14,274 nucleotides of DNA from CAZFQD01 sp964520885 (GCA_964520885.1 CAZFQD010000053.1:1-14274), one strand, 5' to 3'; shown: positions 6,927 through 14,222, numbered from the stretch's first letter. Notes: a model not told the origin generated them from the letters alone. Made by a program: numbers and translations.

Positions 6927-7361
6927 TTATGAAATAACAAATAATGGCTGACCAAATTCAACAACCTGTCCATTTGAAACTAATATTTCCAAAACAGTGC
7001 CTTCAAATTCACATTCAATTTCATTCATCATTTTCATAGCTTCAACTATGCAAAGAATATCTCCTTTTTTAACTTCCATTCCAACTTTAATAAAAGGTGC
7101 TGATTCAGGAGAATTAGCCTCATAATAGGTGCCAACAATAGGAGATTTAACTACTTTCCCTTTTGTTGTTGTTTCAAATTCCGCCTCAACTATATTAAAT
7201 TTAGGAGATTGCATATCAGAAACAGAATTTCCAATTTGAGAAGTTAAAACATTTGAAGATTTCTCCAAACGAATAGTTTCGTCCCCCTTTGTATATTCAA
7301 ATACAGTTAAAGAGGATTTTTCCATTTTATTCATTAGTTCTAAAATTCTTTCATATTCCAT
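6927..7361 (-). CDS. accB: acetyl-CoA carboxylase biotin carboxyl carrier protein
   Basis: This 144-aa carrier ends in a biotinyl domain with EAMKMMNEIE, where K110 is the expected biotinylated lysine. The preceding linker (residues about 35-70) is rich in Ser, Thr and charged residues, as in family members. It shuttles carboxybiotin from AccC to the AccD-AccA transferase. The ATG at 7361 has AAAGG about 11 nt upstream, slightly far but with no better in-frame choice. It follows fabF after a 90-bp spacer made largely of heptamers. Its placement between fab genes is a common clostridial arrangement. Confidence 0.95.
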   Translation of the reverse strand: MEYERILELMNKMEKSSLTVFEYTKGDETIRLEKSSNVLTSQIGNSVSDMQSPKFNIVEAEFETTTKGKVVKSPIVGTYYEANSPESAPFIKVGMEVKKGDILCIVEAMKMMNEIECEFEGTVLEILVSNGQVVEFGQPLFVIS

Positions 7362-7382
7362 ATAAATGCCATCCTTTCATTT

Positions 7383-7449
7383 TTAGAAATTAGAGGTTAG
7401 AGGTTAGAAGTTAGAAATTGTCAATTTCAATTCTCAATTCTCAATTCTC
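7383..7449. repeat. TTAGARR and AATTCTC heptamer tracts between fabF and accB
   Basis: Five TTAGAAA/TTAGAGG-type units run from 7383 to 7417, followed by GAAATTG-T-CAATTTC, a 7-bp palindrome at 7414-7428. Three perfect AATTCTC units follow at 7429-7449. Together they fill almost the whole spacer. Confidence 0.8.
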
Positions 7450-7451
7450 AT

Positions 7452-8684
7452 TTATTTATATTTTCCAATTAAAATAGATGCATTATGTCCCCCAAAGCCT
7501 AAGGAATTACTAATTGCATAGTCAACCTTTAACTTTCGCACCGTATTTGGAACACAATCTAAATCGCATTCGCTATCCTGCTGTAAAAGATTAATAGTAG
7601 GCGGGATAATATCGTCCTTAACAACCAAAGCACAAATTACAGCTTCAATAGCACCTGCGGCACCTAAAAGATGCCCTGTCATTGATTTAGTGGAACTAAC
7701 TGCTAATTTATATGCATGCTGTTGGAAAGTAGTCTTAATAGCTATTGTTTCATATTTATCGTTTAAAAGTGTTCCTGTTCCATGTGCATTAATATATGCT
7801 ATTTGATTTGGTTTAATTCCTGCTTCTTCAATTGCATTTTGCATTGCTCTTGCTGCACCATTTCCTTCGGGGTCTGGGCTTGTGATATGATAAGCATCTC
7901 CTGTAGCACCAAAACCACAAATTTCTGCAATTATAGTAGCACCTCTTTGCAATGCACTATCAAGAGTTTCTAATAATAATATTCCTGCACCCTCGCCTAT
8001 AACAAAGCCTTTTCTTCTAACATCAAAAGGTAAAGAAGCCTCATCTTTGTTTGTTGCGGTTGACAAAGCAGTCATATTTGAAAATCCAGCTATTGAAATA
8101 GGAGAAATAGGTGCTTCTGCTCCACCTGTTATACAATAATCAATATACCCTGTTTTAATTAAATGAAATGCCTCTCCAATAGAATGACTACCTGCCGCAC
8201 AAGCAGTAACAGAACAAGAGTTTATACCCTTAAAGCCTGTTATAATTGAAACGGCACCTGCCGCCATATTACTTATCATCATTGGAATTAAAAATGGTGA
8301 AACCCTATCTGGTCCCTTTTCAATTAATTTAGTATGTTCATTACATAGGGTATTAATTCCACCAATACCACTACCTATTATAACACCTGCACGATTTAAG
8401 TCAATCTTTTCAGTGTTTATTCCTGAATTTTTTATTGCCTGAATAGATGCCGCAATAGCAAACTGGCAAAATCTATCGGTTCTTCGCACTTCTTTTTTAT
8501 CCATATAGTCTTGTGCATTAAAGTCTTTTACCTGCCCCGCTAAACATGCTTTATAATTCGTTACATCAAATTGAGTAATATTATCAATACCATTTTTGCC
8601 TTGTTGCAGTGAAGACCAAAAACTCTTCACATCATTACCAATAGGTGTTATTGCACCCATACCCGTAATAACTACTCTACGCAT
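7452..8684 (-). CDS. fabF: beta-ketoacyl-ACP synthase II FabF
   Basis: This 410-aa elongating condensing enzyme joins malonyl-ACP to acyl-ACP. The Cys-His-His triad is visible: C162 in SVTACAAGSHS, H301 in NAHGTGT and H338 in STKSMTGHLLGAAGA. The C-terminal NSLGFGGHNAS loop is present. The start is ATG 8684 with GGGAGG upstream and the family-like MRRVVITGMGAITPIG. The same frame stays open 24 codons upstream to 8756, but those codons come from the heptamer spacer and are not protein-like. It lies 85 bp after fabG, a gap that is almost entirely tandem repeat. Confidence 0.97.
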   Translation of the reverse strand: MRRVVITGMGAITPIGNDVKSFWSSLQQGKNGIDNITQFDVTNYKACLAGQVKDFNAQDYMDKKEVRRTDRFCQFAIAASIQAIKNSGINTEKIDLNRAGVIIGSGIGGINTLCNEHTKLIEKGPDRVSPFLIPMMISNMAAGAVSIITGFKGINSCSVTACAAGSHSIGEAFHLIKTGYIDYCITGGAEAPISPISIAGFSNMTALSTATNKDEASLPFDVRRKGFVIGEGAGILLLETLDSALQRGATIIAEICGFGATGDAYHITSPDPEGNGAARAMQNAIEEAGIKPNQIAYINAHGTGTLLNDKYETIAIKTTFQQHAYKLAVSSTKSMTGHLLGAAGAIEAVICALVVKDDIIPPTINLLQQDSECDLDCVPNTVRKLKVDYAISNSLGFGGHNASILIGKYK

Positions 8685-8703
8685 AAAATTCCTCCCAAAT
8701 TCA

Positions 8704-8769
8704 ATGTAGAATGTAGAATGTAGAATTAAATAAACTTTCCACTTTCCACTTTCCATTTTCCACTTTCCA
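8704..8769. repeat. ATGTAGA and CTTTCCA heptamer block between fabG and fabF
   Basis: Three ATGTAGA units (8704-8724), a 10-bp AT linker, then five CTTTCCA-type units (8735-8769). This is the same compound element as at 6422-6475 in inverted orientation, with a 36-bp exact match at 8710-8745. It begins directly after the fabG stop codon in the reading direction of the operon. Confidence 0.85.
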
Positions 8770-9507
8770 CTAAAGTGCTAATCCTCCGTCAATTACAATT
8801 ACTTGTCCTGTAATATAGCCTGCTTTTTCGGAAGCCAAAAAAGCAACTGCATTTGAAACATCATCAATGCTTCCAAATCTCCTTAATGAGATTTTCTCCT
8901 GTGCTTTGGCTCTTATGTCATCTGATAATGCTTTTGTCATATCAGTATCAATAAAGCCGGGTGCTACTGCATTAACAGTTATATTTCTTCCGCCTAATTC
9001 CTTAGATAAAGTTTTAGTAATTCCAATTAAGCCTGCCTTTGAGGCAGAATAATTTATTTGCCCTGCATTTCCGTAAACTCCTGAAACTGAAGAAATATTA
9101 ATAATTCTTCCGCCCCTTTTCTTTATGAGAATGGGAGCAACAAGTTTACACATATTAAAAGCACTTTTTAAATTAATATTAATAACTAAATCAAATTGCT
9201 CTTCGGTCATTCTAATTAATAGATTATCTCTTGTAATTCCTGCATTATTGACAAGAACATCTATTCCGCCAAAGGTATTTACAATTTCTTTTACCATTTT
9301 TTCACATTCGCTAAATGAAGATACATCAGCACTAATTGCAATAGCCTGCACTCCGAAACTCTTGCACTGCGCAATTACTCCATCAACTTTTTCCATATTG
9401 CCAACATCATTTATAACAATATTATAGCCTTCTTTTGCCAAGGTTAACGCAATTCCTGCTCCAATTCCCCTTGCAGAACCTGTTATAACCGCAACTTTTT
9501 TATCCAA
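8770..9507 (-). CDS. fabG: 3-oxoacyl-ACP reductase FabG
   Basis: This 245-aa short-chain dehydrogenase performs the NADPH-dependent keto reduction of the elongation cycle. It has the cofactor loop TGSARGIG (G10-x3-G14-x-G16), NNAG (87-90) and the catalytic set S140, Y153 and K157 in NISSVSG and YSASKAG. The C-terminal YITGQVIVIDGGLA is typical. The start is placed at TTG 9507, giving MDKKVAVITGS, because AAAGG lies 8 nt upstream. The in-frame ATG at 9516 sits immediately after AAAGG, too close to be used well. It follows fabH after a 158-bp spacer with its own likely promoter. Confidence 0.95.
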   Translation of the reverse strand: MDKKVAVITGSARGIGAGIALTLAKEGYNIVINDVGNMEKVDGVIAQCKSFGVQAIAISADVSSFSECEKMVKEIVNTFGGIDVLVNNAGITRDNLLIRMTEEQFDLVININLKSAFNMCKLVAPILIKKRGGRIINISSVSGVYGNAGQINYSASKAGLIGITKTLSKELGGRNITVNAVAPGFIDTDMTKALSDDIRAKAQEKISLRRFGSIDDVSNAVAFLASEKAGYITGQVIVIDGGLAL

Positions 9508-9535
9508 AAATATCATCCTTTCAAATACAATTAAC

Positions 9536-9556
9536 AAGTAATAAGTAACAGGTAAC
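9536..9556. repeat. AGTAACA-type heptamer repeat
   Basis: Three related units (AGTAATA, AGTAACA, GGTAACA) lie in the fabH-fabG spacer just upstream of the fabG ribosome binding site. Confidence 0.5.
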
Positions 9557-9560
9557 AATT

Positions 9561-9583
9561 TCGGTATCAAAACTATTTTCTTT
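9561..9583. repeat. dispersed 23-bp repeat, copy 2
   Basis: Matches 4943-4965 at 21 of 23 positions. Both copies lie in spacers upstream of a minus-strand gene, fabG here and accD there. The hairpin that copy 1 can form is weakened here by substitutions. Confidence 0.65.
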
Positions 9584-9615
9584 ATTTAATTTCTTTGTGT
9601 CCTTTGTGGTTATTA

Positions 9616-9643
9616 ATTATAATCTGCAACTTTCAACTTTCAA
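9616..9643 (-). promoter_or_regulatory. likely internal promoter for fabG and downstream genes
   Basis: On the minus strand TTGAAA (9643-9638) and TATAAT (9621-9616) are separated by 16 bp. The -35 box is part of one GTTGAAA heptamer unit. Predicted transcripts would start in the fabH-fabG spacer and allow fabG-acpP to be made without fabH. Confidence 0.5.
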
Positions 9644-9657
9644 CTTTCAACTTTCCA
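9630..9657. repeat. CTTTCAA heptamer tandem repeat after fabH
   Basis: Three perfect CTTTCAA units and one CTTTCCA unit start 9 bp past the fabH stop. Read on the minus strand each perfect unit contains TTGAAA. Confidence 0.85.
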
Positions 9658-9665
9658 CTTTTAAT

Positions 9666-10655
9666 TTATATAAGCCATTTAATTATGCCCGCACCGTAAC
9701 TAAGACCTGCTCCAAAACCAGAGAACATAAGTATATCGCCTTTTTTAAAACTTCCTTGTCTATTTAATTCGTCAAGCATTATTGGTATAGTAGCACTTGA
9801 AGTATTGCCATATTTATCTAAATTAATTATAGTTTTTTCTTTATCAAAACCGTATCTCTCGCATGCTGAATCAATAATTCTTTTATTTGCCTGATGAGGT
9901 AAAAAGAAAGTGATTTCATGGGCAGGAATATTAGCTATCTTTAAAACTTCTTCAATAGCTTTTGGCATTGCTCTTATAGCAAAGCGATAAACATCTTTTC
10001 CTTGCATATATAAATAATGTTCATTTAAACCCTTAACAAAATCTGGACAATTAGAAGAAAAACAAGTTTCATTTTTTAATGCACGAGAAACTAAATAATG
10101 TGCTCCCTCTCCTTCACTTTTAGAAAAAATGCCTAAAACTCCATCCTCTTTGCATTGCTCAACTATTATAGCACCTGCACCATCACCAAACAAAACACAA
10201 GTTGAACGGTCTGAATAATCAGTTATTTTTGAATTAGTTTCAGAACTTACTATTAAAACTTTTTTTGCTCTTTTGGATTCAATGAAACTAACAGCAGTGT
10301 CAAAAGCAAAAACAAATCCACTACAAGCAGCACTAATATCAAATGCAAAAGCATTTACAGCACCAATTTTCCCTTGAATTATACAAGCCATTGAAGGAAA
10401 ATAATAGTCGGGGGTAATTGTAGTTCCAATTATTATATCTATCTCATCAGCTCTAACATTTGCATTTTCCAAAGCATTGTTAGCAGCAATAAGTCCCATT
10501 TCCCATGTTTCTTCATCAACGCTGATTCTTCTTTCGCTAATACCAGTTCTTGAAATTATCCATTCATCCGAAGTATCAACCATTATTGAAAGCTCCTCAT
10601 TATCTAAAACCTTTTCCGGTAAATAGCTTCCTGTTCCACTTATTCGTATTTTCAA
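9666..10655 (-). CDS. fabH: beta-ketoacyl-ACP synthase III FabH
   Basis: This 329-aa initiating condensing enzyme joins a short acyl-CoA primer to malonyl-ACP. C111 lies in SAACSGFVFAFD, H254 in LPHQANKRI and N284 in YGNTSSATIP. All three match the family triad and the length is normal. The start is placed at TTG 10655, giving MKIRISGTGSYLPEK, since AGGAG ends 8 nt upstream. The longer frame to GTG 10664 overlaps that AGGAG and is unlikely. It is the first gene of the minus-strand operon, driven by a consensus promoter, and is separated from divergent fabD by a shared control region. Confidence 0.95.
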   Translation of the reverse strand: MKIRISGTGSYLPEKVLDNEELSIMVDTSDEWIISRTGISERRISVDEETWEMGLIAANNALENANVRADEIDIIIGTTITPDYYFPSMACIIQGKIGAVNAFAFDISAACSGFVFAFDTAVSFIESKRAKKVLIVSSETNSKITDYSDRSTCVLFGDGAGAIIVEQCKEDGVLGIFSKSEGEGAHYLVSRALKNETCFSSNCPDFVKGLNEHYLYMQGKDVYRFAIRAMPKAIEEVLKIANIPAHEITFFLPHQANKRIIDSACERYGFDKEKTIINLDKYGNTSSATIPIMLDELNRQGSFKKGDILMFSGFGAGLSYGAGIIKWLI

Positions 10656-10669
10656 TAAACACACTCCTA

Positions 10670-10698
10670 TTGCATTAAAAATTTGTCTATGTTATAAT
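10670..10698 (+). promoter_or_regulatory. possible fabD promoter
   Basis: TTGCAT (10670-10675) and TATAAT (10693-10698) are 17 bp apart. The start near 10705 would leave a leader of about 110 nt. A nearer but poorer alternative uses TTGTCA at 10750 with an AT-rich -10 box. The choice is uncertain. Confidence 0.4.
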
Positions 10699-10710
10699 TT
10701 ATTAAATTAT
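10694..10710. promoter_or_regulatory. 17-bp perfect palindrome, candidate operator between fabH and fabD
   Basis: ATAATTTA-T-TAAATTAT is an exact inverted repeat around one central base. It overlaps the -10 box of the possible fabD promoter and lies just downstream of the expected fabH transcript start. It could serve a dimeric repressor acting on both genes. Strong AT bias means a chance palindrome is possible. Confidence 0.4.
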
Positions 10711-10727
10711 TAATGTATAACTATCAA

Positions 10728-10756
10728 ATTATAATTTTTTTTATAATATTTGTCAA
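10728..10756 (-). promoter_or_regulatory. consensus promoter of the fabH-acpP operon
   Basis: On the minus strand TTGACA (10756-10751) and TATAAT (10733-10728) are separated by exactly 17 bp, a perfect housekeeping sigma promoter. The bases overlapping and following the -10 box read AATTTGAT, one half of the streptococcal FabT operator. The second half is not conserved. Confidence 0.75.
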
Positions 10757-10817
10757 GGTTATTTTTTACTATAAATATTATTCAAAACTTTAAAAACATA
10801 TAAAAGGAGAACAAAGT

Positions 10818-11741
10818 ATGCCAAAAATCGCATTTATTTTTTCAGGTCAAGGGGCTCAAACTATGGGAATGGGCAAGGAATTATTTGAAAATTTTTCTAT
10901 AACAAATCAGGTCATAAACGCCGCTAACAAAGCAAATATTGATATTCTAAATTTATGCTTAGAAACACCCGATGATGAATTATCGCAAACAATTAATTCT
11001 CAACCTGCTATTTTTGCTGTATCTTTGGCAGGGTTTAAAATATTGCAAGAAAATAATATCAAAGCATCTTGTTTTGCCGGCTTTTCTTTGGGAGAATGCA
11101 GTGCTTTAACTGCTTCTAATGTAATTAGTTTAGAAGATGGTTTTTATTTAATTAAGCAAAGAGCAATTGCAATGCAAAAGGCGGCACAAAATTCTAATGG
11201 TGCTATGTATGCAATAATTGGTTTAGATACTGGAATTTTAGAAAAATTATGCAATGAAGCAGAAGGCTTTTGCAAATGCGTAAACTATAATTGCCCTTCT
11301 CAAATTGTAATTGCCGGTGAGCAAAATGCTACTGAATTAGTTTCGCAAAAAGCATTAGAGGCAGGGGCTATCAAGGCTGTAAAATTAAGCGTTAATGCCG
11401 CTTTTCATACAAAACTTATGGCAAATGCAGCAAACGAATTTAAACAAAGCATTAAATCTTTAGAATTTAATGCCCCTACCGCTCCTTTATATTCAAATTT
11501 AACCGCAATGCCAATTACTAATATTTTAGATGTTCCGCAATATTTGTCCGAGCAGATGACAAATGCTGTCTTATGGCAAAAAAGCGTGGAAAATATGATT
11601 AGTGATGGTATTGACACTTTTATAGAATTAGGTCCGGGCAAAATCTTAACAGGTTTAATTAGGAGAATTAACAGAAATGTAAAAACCTATAATTTGTTTG
11701 ATGAAAAGAGTGCGAAGGAAATTATTGAACAATTGAAATAA
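10818..11741 (+). CDS. fabD: malonyl-CoA:ACP transacylase FabD
   Basis: This 307-aa transacylase moves malonyl from CoA to acyl carrier protein, supplying the extender for FabH and FabF. It opens with IAFIFSGQGAQTMGMG (oxyanion Q11). The nucleophile is S90 in AGFSLGE; the usual residue before this serine is His and here it is Phe. R115 lies in the KQRAIAMQ segment and the general-base H197 in VNAAFHTKLM. The C-terminal FIELGPGKILTGL is typical. ATG 10818 has AGGAGA 7 nt upstream. It is the only fab gene on the plus strand, diverging from fabH, whereas in the usual clostridial order it sits inside the operon before fabG. Confidence 0.96.
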   Translation: MPKIAFIFSGQGAQTMGMGKELFENFSITNQVINAANKANIDILNLCLETPDDELSQTINSQPAIFAVSLAGFKILQENNIKASCFAGFSLGECSALTASNVISLEDGFYLIKQRAIAMQKAAQNSNGAMYAIIGLDTGILEKLCNEAEGFCKCVNYNCPSQIVIAGEQNATELVSQKALEAGAIKAVKLSVNAAFHTKLMANAANEFKQSIKSLEFNAPTAPLYSNLTAMPITNILDVPQYLSEQMTNAVLWQKSVENMISDGIDTFIELGPGKILTGLIRRINRNVKTYNLFDEKSAKEIIEQLK

Positions 11742-11758
11742 ATTGAATTTTTATAAAA

Positions 11759-11795
11759 ATGTATTCCAGTAATATTTATTGGAACACATTTTATC
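11759..11795. terminator. bidirectional terminator between fabD and the HNH nuclease gene
   Basis: Arms ATGTATTCCAGTA (11759-11771) and TATTGGAACACAT (11777-11789) pair at 11 of 13 positions. T-rich sequence follows on the plus strand, and a run of five T plus AT sequence follows on the minus strand. It suits the two convergent genes. Confidence 0.7.
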
Positions 11796-11835
11796 TGAAA
11801 GTCAATGCAATAATATTAAAACAAAGATTCGCTTT

Positions 11836-13044
11836 CTAAACTCTTACATTATACATTCTTAATAGTAGTTCATAAGTTAATTCTATACCAATACTATTTA
11901 TGACTTCTTTTCTTTCATTATATAGTTTTTGCAATTTATCATGTTTGTAACTATCATTTGCATAATGTATTCCTTTATGGCAATTCGGGCAAACTGATAT
12001 TATATTTTCGGTTCTATCAATATTAATGTTAGGATAATTTCTTTGTTCTTTCATTGGTATTAAATGGTGAGCTTCAACATAATCAATATTATATTTTGTT
12101 TTAAAAGTTTCATGCATAGTATTTATTTCGCATTTAAAATTTGCTTGTGATAATGCGGTTTTACTAATTCGATAATCAGTCGAATATCTTGCGTTTTGAG
12201 TTATAAAATCATCCAAAGTAGGTACCCTATTATTTTTCAGAGCAATTTCATCAGAAGTATATAGGGGGACTTTTTTTATTATTTCTTCTTCAATATATTC
12301 CTCTTCAATAATATCCATACCAATTTCAGTAGCAATATTAGTATTATAAACTGAAAACATTTCTAACTCTTTTGAATAGTTTTGATATGTATAATTTGAA
12401 ACACCATATTTTTTATTATCTTTTATTAATATGCCGACATCTTCAAGAAATTCATCAAATTTAAAGTCAATATATTTATTTTTATATGTTTTTGGTATTT
12501 CATTAATAAAGTCGCGATTTCTATTTACTAATATTGAATTTACTGTTTTTGAATAAGGTTCATTCATATTATGCATTTTGAATAAGAAATAAGCAACTTC
12601 ATCTTTTTTTAAATCTTGCAGATCAAATGTTGCACGAAGTAATAACTTTGGTGGATCAATATCAGAATCAGAAGACATAATAGCATAATTGTTTCGTCCA
12701 AAACTATCATGCAATATTGAATTCATTATTATATCAATCATTAATTCATTATTGCTACTTAAATATGCCTCATAAAAATTAATGCCTCTTTCCGTTATTT
12801 TAGCCTTTCGTCCTATGAAATCATATTCTATTAAACCAAAATATCGTGCCATTTCCGATCTTTTTATTAATGCTGAACCATCATCTCCAATAGCATTTTT
12901 TCTAAAAGTATTTGCACCAATAATTAATGGTTTATACTCTTTATTTGATAACCAACCTTTATTTTCATAGTAAATTTTTAATGTTGTAATACAAAGAACT
13001 AAAGTTCCATTATGCTTTGGCATAATTAATTTATTTCCTGTCAT
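11836..13044 (-). CDS. HNH-family restriction endonuclease of unknown specificity
   Basis: This 402-aa protein ends in an HNH nuclease domain: VEAHHLIPM (H326, H327), N347, then CPNCHKGIH with C352, C355, H356 and H360. C305 (FKCEI) may be a further zinc ligand. The N-terminal region, up to about residue 100, includes a segment ending ITERGINFYE that resembles a winged-helix DNA-binding unit. The middle part is not recognised. The start is placed at ATG 13044 with GTGGGA upstream, 13 bp after the methyltransferase stop; the open frame reaches back to a TTG at 13083 that overlaps the methyltransferase. Pairing with a cytosine methyltransferase suggests a type II system cutting the same unmethylated site. 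A modification-dependent nuclease is less likely, since the host methylates its own DNA. Confidence 0.8.
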   Translation of the reverse strand: MTGNKLIMPKHNGTLVLCITTLKIYYENKGWLSNKEYKPLIIGANTFRKNAIGDDGSALIKRSEMARYFGLIEYDFIGRKAKITERGINFYEAYLSSNNELMIDIIMNSILHDSFGRNNYAIMSSDSDIDPPKLLLRATFDLQDLKKDEVAYFLFKMHNMNEPYSKTVNSILVNRNRDFINEIPKTYKNKYIDFKFDEFLEDVGILIKDNKKYGVSNYTYQNYSKELEMFSVYNTNIATEIGMDIIEEEYIEEEIIKKVPLYTSDEIALKNNRVPTLDDFITQNARYSTDYRISKTALSQANFKCEINTMHETFKTKYNIDYVEAHHLIPMKEQRNYPNINIDRTENIISVCPNCHKGIHYANDSYKHDKLQKLYNERKEVINSIGIELTYELLLRMYNVRV

Positions 13045-13057
13045 AAAATCCCACTTT

Positions 13058-14200
13058 CTAAAATTGTTTAAATAATTCTTCAAAAATCAATTTTACTAAT
13101 TTTGAGGGAATTCCTTCACCAATTACATTTCTAATGAAATTTTCGTCTGCCCAATCCGGAATATCCCAATTTAATGGAAGAGTTGTTATTATCATAAGTT
13201 CATAAATCGAAAAAACACGAGGGTCAGAATACATTCGCCCTTTTTCCGTTCCATCATCAGAAATTAAATAACCCGGATGTACACAGGTTAAAGATGACAT
13301 TACTCCATTATTTTGAGTAATTGTTCTTGAAGGTTTATCCCAATTATGCCTTCTATAGTGATTATAATGTCCTTTTATTCTTTCTCCATTTACTTTTTGA
13401 GGATAAAATATTATATTATCAAACGCAGTACATCCACTAGGAGTATGTATCATCCATTCTACCATTTTCCATGAATGAGTGGGAGGAAAATGCCATTTTG
13501 ATATTTTTTCTCCACACTCCTTTTTGGTTTTGTATTGAGGAAATTTTTCTAATGTAAGACTCTCTCCCTCTCTAAGAGTTGGGTCTAATGATGGAATATC
13601 CCTTAATACTTCTCTTAATGTTAATTGGTTTTGTTTCTTTTTAGGAAAGTTCCATATTACATTAATATCTTTTTTAGTTAATAAAAATATATTTCTTTGT
13701 CGCATTTGGGGAATTTCATAATCCATAGCTTTAATAAGTGTTTCACTATTAAAATTATAAATCGAGGATAGCTCTTTTTTTATATAATCTGGAATAAAAA
13801 GAATTTCGTCGCCAAATTTGATTTTGGTTTTTAGTTGTCTTGGGACATTTTCTAAAAAAACAAATTTAGGTCTAACCCTTTTAATTACATTTATGGCATA
13901 GAATATTAATTGATTTCTTTCATCAAATTTTTCCATTTTGCCTGCAATACTCATTCCTTGACAAGGGGGAGTAGCAATTATTAAATCAACATTACTTATA
14001 ATGGATTGCTCAACTATTTTTCTTCTTAATTCATCATTTGTAATATTTCCAATAATCATATTTGTATTTTTATATATATGCTTATAGAATTTTGCCCTTT
14101 TCTCGTCGATTTCATTTGCGATAACAATATCTATCCCAATATCTTTTAAATATGCTTCTGCAATACCTACATTAGCAAACAATGATAGACCTTTTATCAT
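13058..14200 (-). CDS. DNA (cytosine-5-)-methyltransferase
   Basis: This 380-aa C5 methyltransferase has its motifs in order. Motif I is GLSLFANVGIAE (4-15), a variant of the usual F-x-G-x-G loop. Motif IV is IIATPPCQGMS with the catalytic C80, motif VI is LENVP (E117), and motif VIII is QMRQR (165-169). A recognition region of roughly 190-290 follows, then RTITQNNGV (292-300, motif IX) and the C-terminal GEGIPSKLVKLIF (361-373, motif X). It should methylate a cytosine within an unknown target and protect DNA from the HNH nuclease encoded directly downstream. ATG 14200 has AGGGG 7 nt upstream. Expression of the methyltransferase first fits safe establishment of a mobile restriction system. 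Confidence 0.93.
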   Translation of the reverse strand: MIKGLSLFANVGIAEAYLKDIGIDIVIANEIDEKRAKFYKHIYKNTNMIIGNITNDELRRKIVEQSIISNVDLIIATPPCQGMSIAGKMEKFDERNQLIFYAINVIKRVRPKFVFLENVPRQLKTKIKFGDEILFIPDYIKKELSSIYNFNSETLIKAMDYEIPQMRQRNIFLLTKKDINVIWNFPKKKQNQLTLREVLRDIPSLDPTLREGESLTLEKFPQYKTKKECGEKISKWHFPPTHSWKMVEWMIHTPSGCTAFDNIIFYPQKVNGERIKGHYNHYRRHNWDKPSRTITQNNGVMSSLTCVHPGYLISDDGTEKGRMYSDPRVFSIYELMIITTLPLNWDIPDWADENFIRNVIGEGIPSKLVKLIFEELFKQF

Positions 14201-14222
14201 ATTTATTCCCCTAAAATTATAT

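Noticed and set aside
7383..7449. CRISPR array
   Set aside because: Repeats are 7 bp and directly adjacent, with no spacers and no cas genes.
7782..7973. Plus-strand open frame of 63 aa inside fabF
   Set aside because: Antisense shadow of a well-supported gene; Cys/Ser-rich, no ribosome site, no family motif. The same applies to the other antisense frames, such as 4150-4587, 5768-6151, 6659-6937 and 9125-9427.
8685..8756. Extended fabF N-terminus
   Set aside because: Encoded by the heptamer block; GGGAGG before ATG 8684 sets the true start.
10818..11741. FabD with inactive site because of Phe before the nucleophilic serine (GFSLGE)
   Set aside because: Ser, His, Arg and Gln are all present, and this position varies in the family as far as I recall, so loss of activity is not supported.
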